A DNA stretch of 64,000 nt. Source: Candidatus Saccharicenans subterraneus (GTDB taxonomy: Bacteria > Acidobacteriota > Aminicenantia > Aminicenantales > Saccharicenantaceae). Where the stretch lies: NCBI GenBank assembly GCA_003426165.1, contig QUAH01000003.1, forward strand, positions 107,525 to 171,524, read 5' to 3'. The stretch's first letter is position 1. Each line of letters starts with the position of its first letter. This document shows, piece after piece, positions 9,272 through 19,094 of this stretch. A program made the position numbers and the translations under genes. A model generated the notes under the pieces. That model ran no database searches, was not told where the DNA came from, and was given only the letters and a program-made list of their open reading frames with translations.

Positions 9272-10507
9272 TCACTCGGAAGCCAGGCTGATTAAAGCCT
9301 GCAGGAGCAAATTGGCTGCCTTTTCCAGGTCCTCCGGGTTGATGGCTTCCTCGGGGGTGTGGCTCAGGCCGTCAACCGAAGGTATGAAGATCATGGCCGA
9401 GGGACATACGGCCGAGAGTATCTGGGCGTCGTGGCCGGCCCCGCTGGGCAGCAACCGGTAGTCGTAGCCCAGCTCCTGGCAGAGGGCTTTCAACCTATCC
9501 AGAAGTTGGTCGCTGGTCCTTACCGGCTCGGTGCTGTCCACCAGCCGGTGGTAGAAAGACAGCCCCCTGGTTGAGGCTACCTCCGAGGCCAGACCCAGCA
9601 CTTCTTCTTCCATCGCTTTTAGGGATTCCGGTTCCTGGCTTCTCAGGTCCAGGGTGAAATCGGCTTCGCCCGGGATGATGGAGAACGAACCCGGCCTGAG
9701 CAACACCCGGCCGATGGTGATGGTGTTGCCGTAGTACTTTCTGGCCACCAGCTGGGTGGCTCTCAGGGCGAAATCGGACAGGGCGATGAAAGCATCCTGC
9801 CTGAGCTCGAGCGGCGTGGTTCCAGCGTGGCCGGATCGCCCGACGAAGGTGGCCTGGTAATAGCGTTTACCGGCAATGGAAGTCACCAGGCCAATCGAAA
9901 CTCCTTCCTCTTCCAGCACCGGGCCCTGCTCGATGTGGATTTCCAGGAAAGCCGCGAGGTCGGGCCTTGCCCCGGCTGCCCTGGCCACCGAATCCACCGA
10001 CAGGCCGGCCTTCTGCAGGATTTCTTCCAGAGGTTGGCCAAACTGGGTGCGGGCGGTTTTGAGCTCCCGGGTCAGGAGCTGACCGGTAAAAGCCCGGCTG
10101 CCCAGGAAATCTCCAACCAGGTTGCCCTCTTCATCAGTGAACGAAGCCAGTTCCAGGGTTTTGTTCAGGCTTAATTTTTCTTCATTTATTCTCCTGAGGC
10201 ATTCCAGGGCGGCCAGCACTCCGACCGAGCCGTCATAGCGACCGCCGTTCAGCACTGTGTCCAGGTGTGAGCCGGCCATCACCACCAGGGGTCGGGCTCC
10301 GGGCAGGCGGCCAAAGATATTGCCGGCCCCATCCTGCCGGTAGAGGAGACCCGCCTCTTCAATTTTTTGTCTTAGCCACCTTCTGGCTTCCAGGTCGGGC
10401 AGGCTGAATGAAGGACGCGAAATTCCGCCCTTCGGATCCTGGCCAATTGTTCCCAGCTCTTTCAGGTCCCGGACCAGGCGCTCAAAGTTGACCTTCAAAT
10501 CTTTCAT
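9272..10507 (-). CDS. M20-family amidohydrolase (N-carbamoyl-L-amino-acid hydrolase / allantoate amidohydrolase type)
   Basis: A 411-aa cytosolic di-metal hydrolase of the hydantoinase/carbamoylase family, which cleaves N-carbamoyl amino acids, ureido compounds or related amides. Metal-site motifs are AGSHLDTV, GGRYDGSVGV, FTDEEGNLVGDFLGS, EIHIEQGPVLE and GAGHDAQ, in the family order. Length matches the usual 400-420 aa. ATG 10507 has AGGA seven bases upstream; an alternative ATG at 10525 overlaps the pdxJ stop codon as ATGA. It is the last gene of the ftsH-to-pdxJ run and is probably cotranscribed. The exact substrate cannot be read from sequence. Confidence 0.85.
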   Translation of the reverse strand: MKDLKVNFERLVRDLKELGTIGQDPKGGISRPSFSLPDLEARRWLRQKIEEAGLLYRQDGAGNIFGRLPGARPLVVMAGSHLDTVLNGGRYDGSVGVLAALECLRRINEEKLSLNKTLELASFTDEEGNLVGDFLGSRAFTGQLLTRELKTARTQFGQPLEEILQKAGLSVDSVARAAGARPDLAAFLEIHIEQGPVLEEEGVSIGLVTSIAGKRYYQATFVGRSGHAGTTPLELRQDAFIALSDFALRATQLVARKYYGNTITIGRVLLRPGSFSIIPGEADFTLDLRSQEPESLKAMEEEVLGLASEVASTRGLSFYHRLVDSTEPVRTSDQLLDRLKALCQELGYDYRLLPSGAGHDAQILSAVCPSAMIFIPSVDGLSHTPEEAINPEDLEKAANLLLQALISLASE

Positions 10508-10521
10508 GGGGATCCTGCCGG

Positions 10522-11235
10522 TCATCTTGTCAGAAGGGCCAGCATGTCTTTAACGGCCTGGCTTATTCCCACCATGGCCGCCCTGGCCACGATGGCAAAG
10601 CCGATGCTGAGCTCGGTTATTTCTTCGATCTCCACGATCGGCCGGACGTTGTGGTAATCCAGGCCGTGCCCGGCATGAACTTCCAGGCCCAGGCTGCGGG
10701 CCAGGGCTGCCGCCCGTTTGACTTCTTCCAGGTGTTTTTGCCTGTCCCTGTCTTTCCGGGCCTCGGCGTATTTCCCGGTATTGAGCTCGATAAGGTCAAC
10801 GCCGACCTGACGGCAGGCTTCGATCTGTGGTCGGTCGGGGTCGACGAATATGCTGACCCGGATTCCGGCCTTCTTCAGCTGCGGGATGTAGGCCAGAAGA
10901 TGTTTCTTGTGTCCGATTACATCTAGTCCGCCCTGGGTGGTAACCTCGTTGGGGCTTTCCGGCACCAGGGAGACCACGTCGGGCTTGACTTTCCTGGCGA
11001 TATCCAGCATTTCCGGAGTGGCCGCCATCTCCAGGTTTAATTTGGTCTTGATGGTTTCCCGGAGCAGCTTCAGGTCCCTTTCCTGGATGTGGCGCCGGTC
11101 TCCTCGAAGGTGGCAGACAATGCCGTGGGCTCCGGCCTGCTCGGCCAGCAGAGCGGCCAGAACCGGCTCCGGCTCGCTGGCCTTCCTGGCCTGCCTGATG
11201 GTGGCAATATGGTCGATATTTACTGATAGATGCAT
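10522..11235 (-). CDS. pdxJ: Pyridoxine 5'-phosphate synthase
   Basis: A 237-aa TIM-barrel enzyme that condenses 1-deoxyxylulose 5-phosphate with 3-amino-2-oxopropyl phosphate to make pyridoxine 5'-phosphate in the DXP-dependent vitamin B6 route. Family motifs run along the whole length: SVNIDHIATIRQAR, CHLRGDRRHI, LNLEMA, VSLVPE, ELNTGKYAEA, VHAGHGLDY and SIGFAIVARA. Length is typical (about 240). It lies 86 bases downstream of glmM in the same direction, a neighbourhood common in Gram-negative phyla. Confidence 0.97.
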   Translation of the reverse strand: MHLSVNIDHIATIRQARKASEPEPVLAALLAEQAGAHGIVCHLRGDRRHIQERDLKLLRETIKTKLNLEMAATPEMLDIARKVKPDVVSLVPESPNEVTTQGGLDVIGHKKHLLAYIPQLKKAGIRVSIFVDPDRPQIEACRQVGVDLIELNTGKYAEARKDRDRQKHLEEVKRAAALARSLGLEVHAGHGLDYHNVRPIVEIEEITELSIGFAIVARAAMVGISQAVKDMLALLTR

Positions 11236-11321
11236 GATGGCCTCCGCTGTATTAATTTATCATTCAATCCGGTCCGTAACCGTGAACCGGCCGGATCTTT
11301 ACGGCCTTATGACAACCCGGC

Positions 11322-12665
11322 TTACCGGTTCCCACAGTGACTGTCGATGACCCTGGCCAGCCTGCCGGCCAGTTCCTCGATCAGGCTCCGCTCCGGACCT
11401 TCAATCATCACCCTGGCCAGCATTTCTGTCCCGGAATAGCGGACTTCCAGGCGGCCGTTCTTTCCCAGCCGGTCCCTGACCTCGGCCGCGGCTTCCTCGT
11501 AACCCGGTATTTCTCCAAAGGGTACCTTTTCCCGGACCCGGACGTTGAGCAGGACCTGCGGGTATTCCCGAAAATCCCTGACCAGCTCGGACAGGCTCTG
11601 CCCTTTTTCTAAAATGACCTCCAGCATCTTGAGCGAGGTCAGGAGGCCGTCGCCGGCTATCGAGTGGTCCAGGAAAATGGTGTGCCCGGATTGCTCGCCA
11701 CCCAGGTTGTAGCCGCCTTTCAGCATTTCGTCCAGGACGTATTTATCGCCGACCCTGGTTCGTAGAAGCCTGATCCCGTTTTCTTCCAGGATTTTTTCCA
11801 GGCCCATGTTGCTCATGATGGTGGCCACCACCGCGTTTTTTTTCAGGGCCCCTTTATCCTTGAGGTGCAGGGCCTGGACATACAGGGTGTGGTCGCCGTT
11901 TAAGATACGGCCACGTTCGTCAGCCCAGACCGCCCGGTCGGCGTCGCCGTCGAAAGCCACGCCCAGGTCAGCCTTTTCAGCCACAACCATTTTGGCCAGC
12001 TCGTCGGGATGGAGGGAGCCGCAACCGTTATTTATGTTTTTCCCATCGGGACGGCTGTTGATGGTTATCGTTTCAAAGCCCAGGCCGCTAAAAAGAACCG
12101 GTGCCAGCTCCGAGCTGGCCCCGTTGGCGCAGTCCACCACCAGTTTCAGCTTCTGGCCGGGGCGAGCGGGACCGGCCTGCCGCAGGAAGTCCAGGTAATG
12201 CAGCTTCAGTTGCTCGTCCACCTCAAGGGAACGTTCCCTGACCAGGCCCGGCGGGAGCTGGGCCGATTTTATCTCGTTTTCCAGCTCATCCTCCCAGTCT
12301 TCGGGAATCTTGGTACCGAGGTGGGAGAAAATCTTTATGCCATTGTCCAGGTATGGATTGTGCGAGGCTGAAATGACCACGCCGGCGCTAAAATCCTGGC
12401 TCCTGACCAGGTAGGAAATACCCGGGGTGGTGATGATGCCGGCCGAGACCGCCTCTCCGCCTCCGGCCAGGAAGCCGGAAATCAGGCTTTCCTCCAGCCA
12501 GAGTCCCGATTCCCGGGTATCCCGGCCGGTGACTATCCTGGGCAGGAGCTTCCGGCGCTGCAGCAGCCGGGCCAGGGCCCGGCCGAGAATTAAGACCGAT
12601 TTTTCATCCAGCGGAAATTCTCCGGCTCTGGCTCTTAATCCGTCAGTTCCAAACAGCTGTGGCAT
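11322..12665 (-). CDS. glmM: Phosphoglucosamine mutase
   Basis: A 447-aa enzyme converting glucosamine 6-phosphate to glucosamine 1-phosphate for UDP-GlcNAc and peptidoglycan synthesis. It has the N-terminal LFGTDGLRARAG, the phosphoserine loop VVISASHNPYLDNGIK, the Mg2+ loop AFDGDADRAVW and the sugar-binding GGEQSGH. The phosphate-binding motif near the C-terminus reads RYSGTEM where most GlmM proteins have R-[AP]-SGTEP, a conservative variant. It follows cdaR, as in the widespread cdaA-cdaR-glmM order that ties c-di-AMP to cell-wall precursor supply. Confidence 0.96.
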   Translation of the reverse strand: MPQLFGTDGLRARAGEFPLDEKSVLILGRALARLLQRRKLLPRIVTGRDTRESGLWLEESLISGFLAGGGEAVSAGIITTPGISYLVRSQDFSAGVVISASHNPYLDNGIKIFSHLGTKIPEDWEDELENEIKSAQLPPGLVRERSLEVDEQLKLHYLDFLRQAGPARPGQKLKLVVDCANGASSELAPVLFSGLGFETITINSRPDGKNINNGCGSLHPDELAKMVVAEKADLGVAFDGDADRAVWADERGRILNGDHTLYVQALHLKDKGALKKNAVVATIMSNMGLEKILEENGIRLLRTRVGDKYVLDEMLKGGYNLGGEQSGHTIFLDHSIAGDGLLTSLKMLEVILEKGQSLSELVRDFREYPQVLLNVRVREKVPFGEIPGYEEAAAEVRDRLGKNGRLEVRYSGTEMLARVMIEGPERSLIEELAGRLARVIDSHCGNR

Positions 12666-12726
12666 GTCGTCCTTTCTTCCTGGTCATAATTTGAGGCTTC
12701 GAGGTTGCTTGGAATTGCAGACAATA

Positions 12727-13464
12727 TTATAAATCAAGCTGAGCAAAATTCGAACGCCGGTCGGCCGGCCTGGCCCCGTTGGTCCCCGATGTCCGGGAGT
12801 CTGCTTTCTCTATGATGATAGTCACCCTGGCCCTGGGGTAGGGAGTGAGTAACCGGAGTTCAGGCCGGGGCAGGATCAGGTCCACGTCCAGGACGGTGCT
12901 GGTGGTCAGGGTCGAAGCATCTATGGGGCTGGTTATGACTTTGTCCCGGGCCCTGACCTTGCTCTCCGGCCCGGCCACCATGACCCGGTTGGGGTTGACT
13001 TCCACCCTGGCCAGGTGGTAGCCATCCGGGGGCCGCCCGATAATGGTCGGGACCACCTCCATCTCCAGTTTCTTGGTTCTTTCCAGCTTGACATGAACAT
13101 AGGCCGGGCTGAAGCTGACGATTTCCACTCCGGCCGGGGCCTTGATCATGCCGGCTTCTATCAGGTATTCCTGCTGGTAGATGCTGGCCCGGCTCATGTC
13201 CAGCCGGGCAGAAAAGTCTTCCGGCCTCAGGTTGTTGATCAGTCGTTTCCTGGCTCTGATTTTTAGGTTCAAGCTGGTGTCGGGGGGTTCGAGTACTTCC
13301 ACCTCGGGTGGAATGTTGACCAGTTCCAGGTTGATGGTCAGGTTCTTTTCGGCAAAGGTCTTCTCTTCCGGTATCAGGATTATCCACAGAACCAGGGCCA
13401 GGAAAAGGGCCAGGACCTTTAGCTGCCAGTTGCGTACCACTATTTCTTTTATCATGACTTTCAT
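12727..13464 (-). CDS. cdaR: YbbR-domain protein CdaR, regulator of diadenylate cyclase
   Basis: A 245-aa membrane-anchored protein. An N-terminal helix (VLALFLALVLWIILI) anchors it; two to three YbbR-like beta repeats follow outside the membrane (LKIRARKRLINNLRPEDFSARLDMS; later NPNRVMVAGPESKV and ITSPIDASTLT; split here only for description). CdaR proteins bind and modulate CdaA. The ATG overlaps the cdaA stop codon by four bases (ATGA), so the two are translationally coupled. The C-terminal 25 residues are low-complexity and not part of the repeats. Confidence 0.9.
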   Translation of the reverse strand: MKVMIKEIVVRNWQLKVLALFLALVLWIILIPEEKTFAEKNLTINLELVNIPPEVEVLEPPDTSLNLKIRARKRLINNLRPEDFSARLDMSRASIYQQEYLIEAGMIKAPAGVEIVSFSPAYVHVKLERTKKLEMEVVPTIIGRPPDGYHLARVEVNPNRVMVAGPESKVRARDKVITSPIDASTLTTSTVLDVDLILPRPELRLLTPYPRARVTIIIEKADSRTSGTNGARPADRRSNFAQLDL

Positions 13465-14234
13465 CTTATTCTCAGGTATTCGTTAAGCCTGGTCTTAAGG
13501 GCTTCTTTGCTGGCCATCTTTTCGATCTGGCCGCTGGCGGCCAGAGAAACCTCTCCGGTCTGCTCGCTGACCACGATAACCGCGGCGTCGGTCTGCTGGG
13601 CCAGTCCCAGGGCGGCCAGGTGCCTGGTCCTGGTGGCAAAATTTTCACCCAGGGTATGGGTCTGGGGCAGGGGCAGCAGGCAGGCGGCGGCGATGATCTT
13701 GTTACCGCGGATGATGACCGCTCCGTCGTGCAGGGGGGATTTCGGGAAAAAGATGCTGACCAGCAGGTCCTTGGAAATCAGGGCCTCGATGGCCGTGCCA
13801 CGTTCGGCATGGGGAGACAGGTCGATTTCTTTTTCTATGGCAATCAGGGCCCCGATTTTCTTGCGGGACAGGTAGTCCACGGCCAGGAGGATGTCGTCCA
13901 GTTTTTCCTTAAGCGAGTATATCTTAAGCGGTTTGCGGAAAGTCCGGGAGCCGATGGCCGCAAAGAAGCGCCGCAGCTCCGACTGGAAAAGGACGATGAT
14001 GGCGATGATCAGGTAATTGATGAAGGACTTGATTATCCGGTTGGAGACGTACAGCCTGGCCCACTGGGTTAACAGGAAGAAGAACAGGACCAGCAGGATG
14101 CCCCAGGTGACCTGGTAGGCCCTGGTATCCTTGATGAGCACGAAGATGGAATAGAGGATAAAGGCCAGCAGCAGGATGTCCAGGATGTCTGTAAACTGCA
14201 TGTGCTTCAGTATGATGACCAGGTTGTCCAGCAT
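13461..14234 (-). CDS. cdaA: Diadenylate cyclase CdaA (c-di-AMP synthase), with variant RHR motif
   Basis: A 257-aa membrane enzyme making cyclic di-AMP from two ATP. Three N-terminal membrane helices precede the DAC domain, which has the DGA motif in SPLHDGAVII. The second motif normally reads T-R-H-R-A-A; here it is TRTRHLAALG, so the second arginine of RHR is replaced by leucine when the AALG end is aligned. ATG 14234 starts one base after the folP stop; a TTG at 14243 is the alternative. It sits between folP and cdaR in one operon. Membership of the family is clear; whether the variant affects activity is unknown. Confidence 0.92.
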   Translation of the reverse strand: MLDNLVIILKHMQFTDILDILLLAFILYSIFVLIKDTRAYQVTWGILLVLFFFLLTQWARLYVSNRIIKSFINYLIIAIIVLFQSELRRFFAAIGSRTFRKPLKIYSLKEKLDDILLAVDYLSRKKIGALIAIEKEIDLSPHAERGTAIEALISKDLLVSIFFPKSPLHDGAVIIRGNKIIAAACLLPLPQTHTLGENFATRTRHLAALGLAQQTDAAVIVVSEQTGEVSLAASGQIEKMASKEALKTRLNEYLRIR

Positions 14235-14235
14235 C

Positions 14236-15138
14236 TTAATCAACCACCCTTTCTTCCTTTACTATAGATTGAGCCACGAGTAAAGCCCTTTTTGTTTCCA
14301 GGACATCGTGAACCCTGATGATGGCCGCTCCCCGGAGCCAGCTCAGGACGGCCGCGGCCAGGGTTCCTTCCAGTCTCCGCTCCACCGGTTCTTCCAGGAC
14401 CAGGCCGATGAATGATTTCCTGGATGGCCCGACCAGGATGGGCTTTCCCAGGTCCAGGAAATAATCCAGGCGGTTGAGCAGGGTCAGGTTATGCTGCAGG
14501 GTCTTTCCGAAGCCAATACCGGGGTCGATTATGATCCGTTCAGCGGCAATGCCTTCTTCCTCTGCCTTTTTTATTCTCTCCAGGAAAAAATCTCTTATCT
14601 CGGACAGTAGGTTATCGTACTCCGGGTTGAGCTGCATGGTCTCTGGCGTGCCCAGCATGTGCATCAGGATGACCGGGACGCCGGCCCTGGCCACCACCCC
14701 GGCCATCCCGGGGTCATGTCGCAGGGCGCTGATGTCGTTGACCAGGTCGGCTCCCTCGTCCAGGGCGGCCCTGGCCACCCGGCTCTTCCTGGTGTCTATG
14801 GATATGAGGGCCGCGGTCAGGGGACGAAGCTTTTTGATGACGGGAATGACCCTGGCCAGCTCTTCATCTTCCGGGACTTCTTTGGAACCTGGCCGGCTGC
14901 TTTCTCCTCCGATATCTATGATCCTGGCTCCCTGTTCAACCATCTGCAACGCCCGGTCCACGGCCCGTTCGGGCTCGAAAAACTTTCCCCCGTCAGAGAA
15001 GGAATCGGGGGTGACGTTGAGGATGCCGGCAATCCAGGGATTGGGACCTATGGACAGTTTCTGGCCGCGCAGGTCAAGGGTATAAAGGCGCTCGCTTATC
15101 CGGTGGTTGTCTTTATTATGTTCCGCCAGGGGCCTCAC
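14236..15138 (-). CDS. folP: Dihydropteroate synthase
   Basis: A 300-aa folate enzyme joining p-aminobenzoate to hydroxymethyl-dihydropterin pyrophosphate. Signature stretches are GILNVTPDSFSDGG, IIDIGGESSRPGS, ISIDTRKSRVA, LVNDISAL, IIDPGIGFGKT, GPSRKSFIG and IIRVHDV, covering the pterin-binding TIM barrel. The protein has an N-terminal extension of about 30 residues before the barrel. GTG at 15138 is the only reasonable start. It begins 20 bases after the ftsH stop and ends one base before cdaA, so it is inside the operon. Confidence 0.96.
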   Translation of the reverse strand: MRPLAEHNKDNHRISERLYTLDLRGQKLSIGPNPWIAGILNVTPDSFSDGGKFFEPERAVDRALQMVEQGARIIDIGGESSRPGSKEVPEDEELARVIPVIKKLRPLTAALISIDTRKSRVARAALDEGADLVNDISALRHDPGMAGVVARAGVPVILMHMLGTPETMQLNPEYDNLLSEIRDFFLERIKKAEEEGIAAERIIIDPGIGFGKTLQHNLTLLNRLDYFLDLGKPILVGPSRKSFIGLVLEEPVERRLEGTLAAAVLSWLRGAAIIRVHDVLETKRALLVAQSIVKEERVVD

Positions 15139-15157
15139 TCCCGCTCTATTATGGCTG

Positions 15158-17029
15158 TCATTCGGACGACTTGTTCAGAGACTTGTTCAGGGCCAGTTCC
15201 TCCGGAGTTAGTTCTGGGCCGGCTTCTTTCCTGGTCTTGGGCTGGCCGTTGATCAGCTCATTTATTTCATCCGAGGACAGGATTTCCTTTTCCAGCAGGG
15301 CCTCGGCGATTTTCAGGAGCTTATCGCGGTTCTTTTCAATCAGGTCCCGGGCCCGCTCATAGCAACGGCTGACTATTTTTTTGACCTCGGCGTCGATCAG
15401 CTCGGCGGTGTGCTCGCTGAAATTCTTATGCGTGGCCAGTTCCCGCCCGAGGAAAATCAGGTCGTCTCGTTCGCCGAAGGACAGGGGGCCAAGCTCCGAC
15501 ATGCCCCACTGGCAGACCATCTTCCTGGCAATTTCGGTGGCTTTTTCCAGGTCGTTGGCCGCGCCGGTGGTAATCTTTCCCAGGATCATTTCCTCGGTGA
15601 CCCGGCCGGCCATGAGTACCGCCAGCTGGGCTTCCAGGTAGTCCTTGGTGTAGGTATAGCGGTCGGACAGCGGTAGCTGCTGGGTTACACCCAGGGCCAG
15701 GCCCCGGGGGATGATGGTAACCTTGTGGATGGGGTCGGCTTCCGGAATGAGGGCAGCCACCAGGGCGTGCCCGGCTTCGTGAAAGGCCGTGTTCCGCTTG
15801 TCCTCGTCGCTGATGATCATGCTGCGCCGCTCGACACCCATCAGGACTTTATCCTTGGCTTCTTCCAGGTCCTTCATGGTCACGCTATTCTGACCCTTTC
15901 GGGCGGCCAGCAGGGCAGCCTCATTAATTAAGTTCGCCAGGTCAGCCCCGGAAAAGCCGGGGGTGGAACGGGCGATAACCTTCAGGTCGACATCCTCGGC
16001 CAGAGGCACCTTGCGCACGTGGACGTTTAATATTTCCTCGCGGCCTCTGACATCGGGCATGGGCACCACTATCCGGCGGTCGAACCGTCCGGGTCGCAGC
16101 AGGGCCATGTCCAGGATGTCCGGCCGGTTGGTGGCGGCAATTACAATGATGCCCTCGTTGGAGTCAAACCCGTCCATTTCCACCAGCAGCTGGTTCAGGG
16201 TCTGCTCCCGCTCGTCATGTCCGCCGCCCAGGCCGGCTCCTCGCTGGCGTCCGACGGCGTCAATTTCATCTATGAAGATGAGGCAGGGAGCGTGTTTCTT
16301 GGCCTGGTCGAACAGGTCCCGGACCCGAGAAGCGCCCACCCCGACAAACATTTCCACAAAGTCAGAACCGCTGATGGAAAAGAAGGGAACATTGGCTTCC
16401 CCGGCCACGGCCCGGGCCAGCAGGGTCTTGCCGGTTCCGGGGGCGCCCACCAGCAGCACTCCCTTGGGAATGCGACCGCCCAGGCGCTGGAACTTGCGCG
16501 GGTCTTTCAGGAATTCGATGATTTCCTGGAGCTCGACCTTGGCCTCGTCCACCCCGGCCACGTCCTTGAAGGTAATTTTTTTCTGCAGGGGGGAGAAGAG
16601 TTTGGCCCGGCTCTTGCCGAAGGACATGGCCTTGTTGCCGCCGGCCTGCATCTGGCGCATGAACATGAACCAGAAGAAGATCAGCAACAGGATGGGAAAC
16701 CAGTTGAGCAGGATGGCCAGCCAGTTGCTGCGGGAAGTGTCCTTGACCACGATGTTGACCTGGTTTTCCCGCAGGACCTTGATCAGGTCGGCGTACTGTG
16801 GGGGCAGGGTGGTTTTGAAGCTGGTCTGGTCCTTGAGCTTGCCCTGGGCCTGGTTATCCTGGATGGTCACTTCCTGGACGTTTTTCTGCTCAACCTGGTT
16901 CATGAACTCGGAAAAGGTGAATTCCTTGGCCTTGGGACCGGTCGGGAAAAAGCTCCAGAGCAGGATCAGCAGAACCAGCGAAGCCACCCAGAAGATTAAA
17001 TTTTTAGGAGATTTATTCTTTTTGGCCAT
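15158..17029 (-). CDS. ftsH: ATP-dependent zinc metalloprotease FtsH
   Basis: A 623-aa inner-membrane AAA+ protease for membrane-protein quality control. Two membrane helices flank a small external domain at residues 1-130; the AAA module has Walker A GAPGTGKT, Walker [10 protein letters not shown], the pore loop in [18 protein letters not shown] and the second region of homology ATNRPDILD. The M41 peptidase has the zinc motif HEAGH. The C-terminus is lysine/glutamate-rich. As first gene of a six- to seven-gene operon it has a sigma-70-like promoter upstream. Confidence 0.98.
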   Translation of the reverse strand: MAKKNKSPKNLIFWVASLVLLILLWSFFPTGPKAKEFTFSEFMNQVEQKNVQEVTIQDNQAQGKLKDQTSFKTTLPPQYADLIKVLRENQVNIVVKDTSRSNWLAILLNWFPILLLIFFWFMFMRQMQAGGNKAMSFGKSRAKLFSPLQKKITFKDVAGVDEAKVELQEIIEFLKDPRKFQRLGGRIPKGVLLVGAPGTGKTLLARAVAGEANVPFFSISGSDFVEMFVGVGASRVRDLFDQAKKHAPCLIFIDEIDAVGRQRGAGLGGGHDEREQTLNQLLVEMDGFDSNEGIIVIAATNRPDILDMALLRPGRFDRRIVVPMPDVRGREEILNVHVRKVPLAEDVDLKVIARSTPGFSGADLANLINEAALLAARKGQNSVTMKDLEEAKDKVLMGVERRSMIISDEDKRNTAFHEAGHALVAALIPEADPIHKVTIIPRGLALGVTQQLPLSDRYTYTKDYLEAQLAVLMAGRVTEEMILGKITTGAANDLEKATEIARKMVCQWGMSELGPLSFGERDDLIFLGRELATHKNFSEHTAELIDAEVKKIVSRCYERARDLIEKNRDKLLKIAEALLEKEILSSDEINELINGQPKTRKEAGPELTPEELALNKSLNKSSE

Positions 17030-17055
17030 TTATTTTTTTCCTTGAATCACGATTC

Positions 17056-17084
17056 ATTTTAACACGTTTTGCCGGTCTTGTTAA
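17056..17084 (-). promoter_or_regulatory. Sigma-70-like promoter for the ftsH operon
   Basis: On the minus strand: -35 TTAACA at 17084-17079, 17-base spacer, -10 TAAAAT at 17061-17056. Transcription would begin near 17049, 20 bases before the ftsH ATG. Confidence 0.6.
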
Positions 17085-17237
17085 CATTAAAACGGCGTTG
17101 ACTGTGCCTTCTGGCCCGATTTTAAGGCGGCGGTCGGGTTGGGGCTGAACCTATCAAGAAAGCAGACCTGCAGAAAAGGCCTTTAATCGCATATTGCTGC
17201 GGTAAAGTCGGAAGGCCCGAGCGGCAACCAGGAAAAA

Positions 17238-18938
17238 TCAGAGGCGGTATTTAAGCCCGAGATAGTAGCGCTTCTCGAGGCTTCGGGCTTCCAGCTCATG
17301 CACCCGGCCCCACCTTTTTACACCCTCCATGGAGCCGGTGAGCGACAACAGCGTCCCGGGAATTCGGAATTCCAGGCGCAGCCCGTAGTGTTTTCTTGAA
17401 TCCCGAAGGGGTGAATCGTCGGTCAGCCAGCTCTGGAAACGATCCCGACCCTGGATTGAACGGTAATAAACATAATTGTAAAAGCCGGTCAGCCGCAGGC
17501 TACGGTAGGTAATCTCGGCCAGCGATTCCAGGTCCGGGCCGAAGGCGTAATGATAGCCATAAAACTTCAGGGTGGTTTTCATGCCCTGGATGTCATTGTC
17601 CGCGGAATAACTGTTCAGGGGAAGGGAGTTGATCATCCCGAAGCTGGGGTAGGCCTCGGTCTTGAGCCTCAGTTTCCAGGGACCAGAGTACAAGGTGAGA
17701 TCTGCCACCGGCCCCAGAAAATGAACGGCGGCCAGTTTATCCCGGAAATCCCGGGGCAGTTCAAAATGAAAATCTTCGGGGCGGTCGACCGGGATCTTCC
17801 CGGCATCATAGTCGGTAACCGGCCTTTTCAGGTACAGGAAAAAGGCTGAGCCCAGCCCGTAATACAGGCTGAACCCTTTACGGTCCCAGGAAATATCCTG
17901 TTTGAACCGGCCCAGCGGGACTACCCTGGCCGTAACGCCCAGCTCTTCCCTGGTGGCTCCGTGAAACATGAAGTCAAAGTCCATCTGGCTGTAAAAGGGG
18001 CTGGAGAATTTTTCGTCCACCCGGCCGGGGAGTCCGTAGCTGCTGTCGGTGATTATTCTCGAGTGGAGGCTGACCGCCAGGTTGCCGGTATTCTCGTCCG
18101 GGCTGGCCGAAACGGGAGAATTCCGGTAGCCCAGGAAAAGGTAGACATCCTGGGCTGCCCGGTTGTAGTTGTGATGGTAGGCCGACAGCGGTTTTTTCCG
18201 GTCAAGCCAGCCGTTGGCTTTCATGAAGGGATTGAGCCAGGACAGCAGGCGGCCTACCGGGTTGTTTGAATTGTGAAAGTACCGGCCCATCTGGAACCAG
18301 GCTTCACCCAGGGCAAAACCGCCAACGGCGGTCATGATATTATCGTTGATGGAAATGATTTCGCGCCATTCGACGATGTATTCCCAGTAAAGGGAACCAC
18401 CGAAAGAAAAAACCAGGGACTGCAACCAGCTCAGGTTGTTGGTCCTGGCAAACTCGTAGTAAAGCATCCCGGCCAGGGCATGGGTCCAGTTCAGGTAGAA
18501 GGCGTTGGAGTCAAAGCGCAGGGCTTCGGTGGTGAAGAAGCGGCGTTTCTGGTCGGCCCAGGTTAACCGGTACTGCCAGTCTTCTATGAAGCGAGAGTAG
18601 CGAATCCAGTAGCGGGCCTGGGAATAGGACATCAACATGGCCAGCTCCAGCCCGGCCCGGCCCCAGCGCGGCCGGAGGTTCCTGGTCCGTTCAAATTCAG
18701 AAACTGGTAGAAGAACGGCGCCGTCCGGATGACCGTTATTTTCGGATAACGAGAAGATGACGGCTGGCCACTCCTGCTTGCTGTCATTAAGAACCAGGCT
18801 GCACCTGGTTGCCGCCGAGAGCGAGAATCCGGCCACGAATTCTTCCACCGTTTTCTTGGTGCTTTTTTTGTGGTCTGCCTGGACGGCCTGGGTGGACAGA
18901 CACAGAAGGATCGCCAACAGGCAGGCCGTTCTCCTCAT
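17238..18938 (-). CDS. DUF3943-type probable outer-membrane protein
   Basis: A 566-aa exported protein. It starts MRRTACLLAILLCLSTQAVQA, a signal peptide; a further ATG lies five codons upstream at 18953. The central part (NAFYLNWTHALAGMLYYEFAR, then SLYWEYIVEWREIISINDN, here described by segment) resembles DUF3943, and the C-terminal half alternates aromatic and polar residues and ends in ...YYLGLKYRL, with a penultimate-arginine/final-leucine end typical of an outer-membrane beta barrel. Role unknown. It lies alone between the ftsH promoter region and the AhpD-like gene. Confidence 0.75.
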   Translation of the reverse strand: MRRTACLLAILLCLSTQAVQADHKKSTKKTVEEFVAGFSLSAATRCSLVLNDSKQEWPAVIFSLSENNGHPDGAVLLPVSEFERTRNLRPRWGRAGLELAMLMSYSQARYWIRYSRFIEDWQYRLTWADQKRRFFTTEALRFDSNAFYLNWTHALAGMLYYEFARTNNLSWLQSLVFSFGGSLYWEYIVEWREIISINDNIMTAVGGFALGEAWFQMGRYFHNSNNPVGRLLSWLNPFMKANGWLDRKKPLSAYHHNYNRAAQDVYLFLGYRNSPVSASPDENTGNLAVSLHSRIITDSSYGLPGRVDEKFSSPFYSQMDFDFMFHGATREELGVTARVVPLGRFKQDISWDRKGFSLYYGLGSAFFLYLKRPVTDYDAGKIPVDRPEDFHFELPRDFRDKLAAVHFLGPVADLTLYSGPWKLRLKTEAYPSFGMINSLPLNSYSADNDIQGMKTTLKFYGYHYAFGPDLESLAEITYRSLRLTGFYNYVYYRSIQGRDRFQSWLTDDSPLRDSRKHYGLRLEFRIPGTLLSLTGSMEGVKRWGRVHELEARSLEKRYYLGLKYRL

Positions 18939-19094
18939 GTATACCTGAAACATAGGTTGTCTCTTCGGACCGAGCTTTAGTCCCGAAAAATAGCCGGCCG
19001 GTCAGGAATTTCAGTCAATAAGGATACTCTGCCCGCTCCGGCCTGTCAACCTGGACCGGGCCGGAATTAACAGGCCGGGTCTCGTTTATAACGG

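Noticed and set aside
15963..17045. 360-codon plus-strand open frame opposite ftsH
   Set aside because: Serine/arginine-rich antisense of the AAA domain; ftsH is certain.
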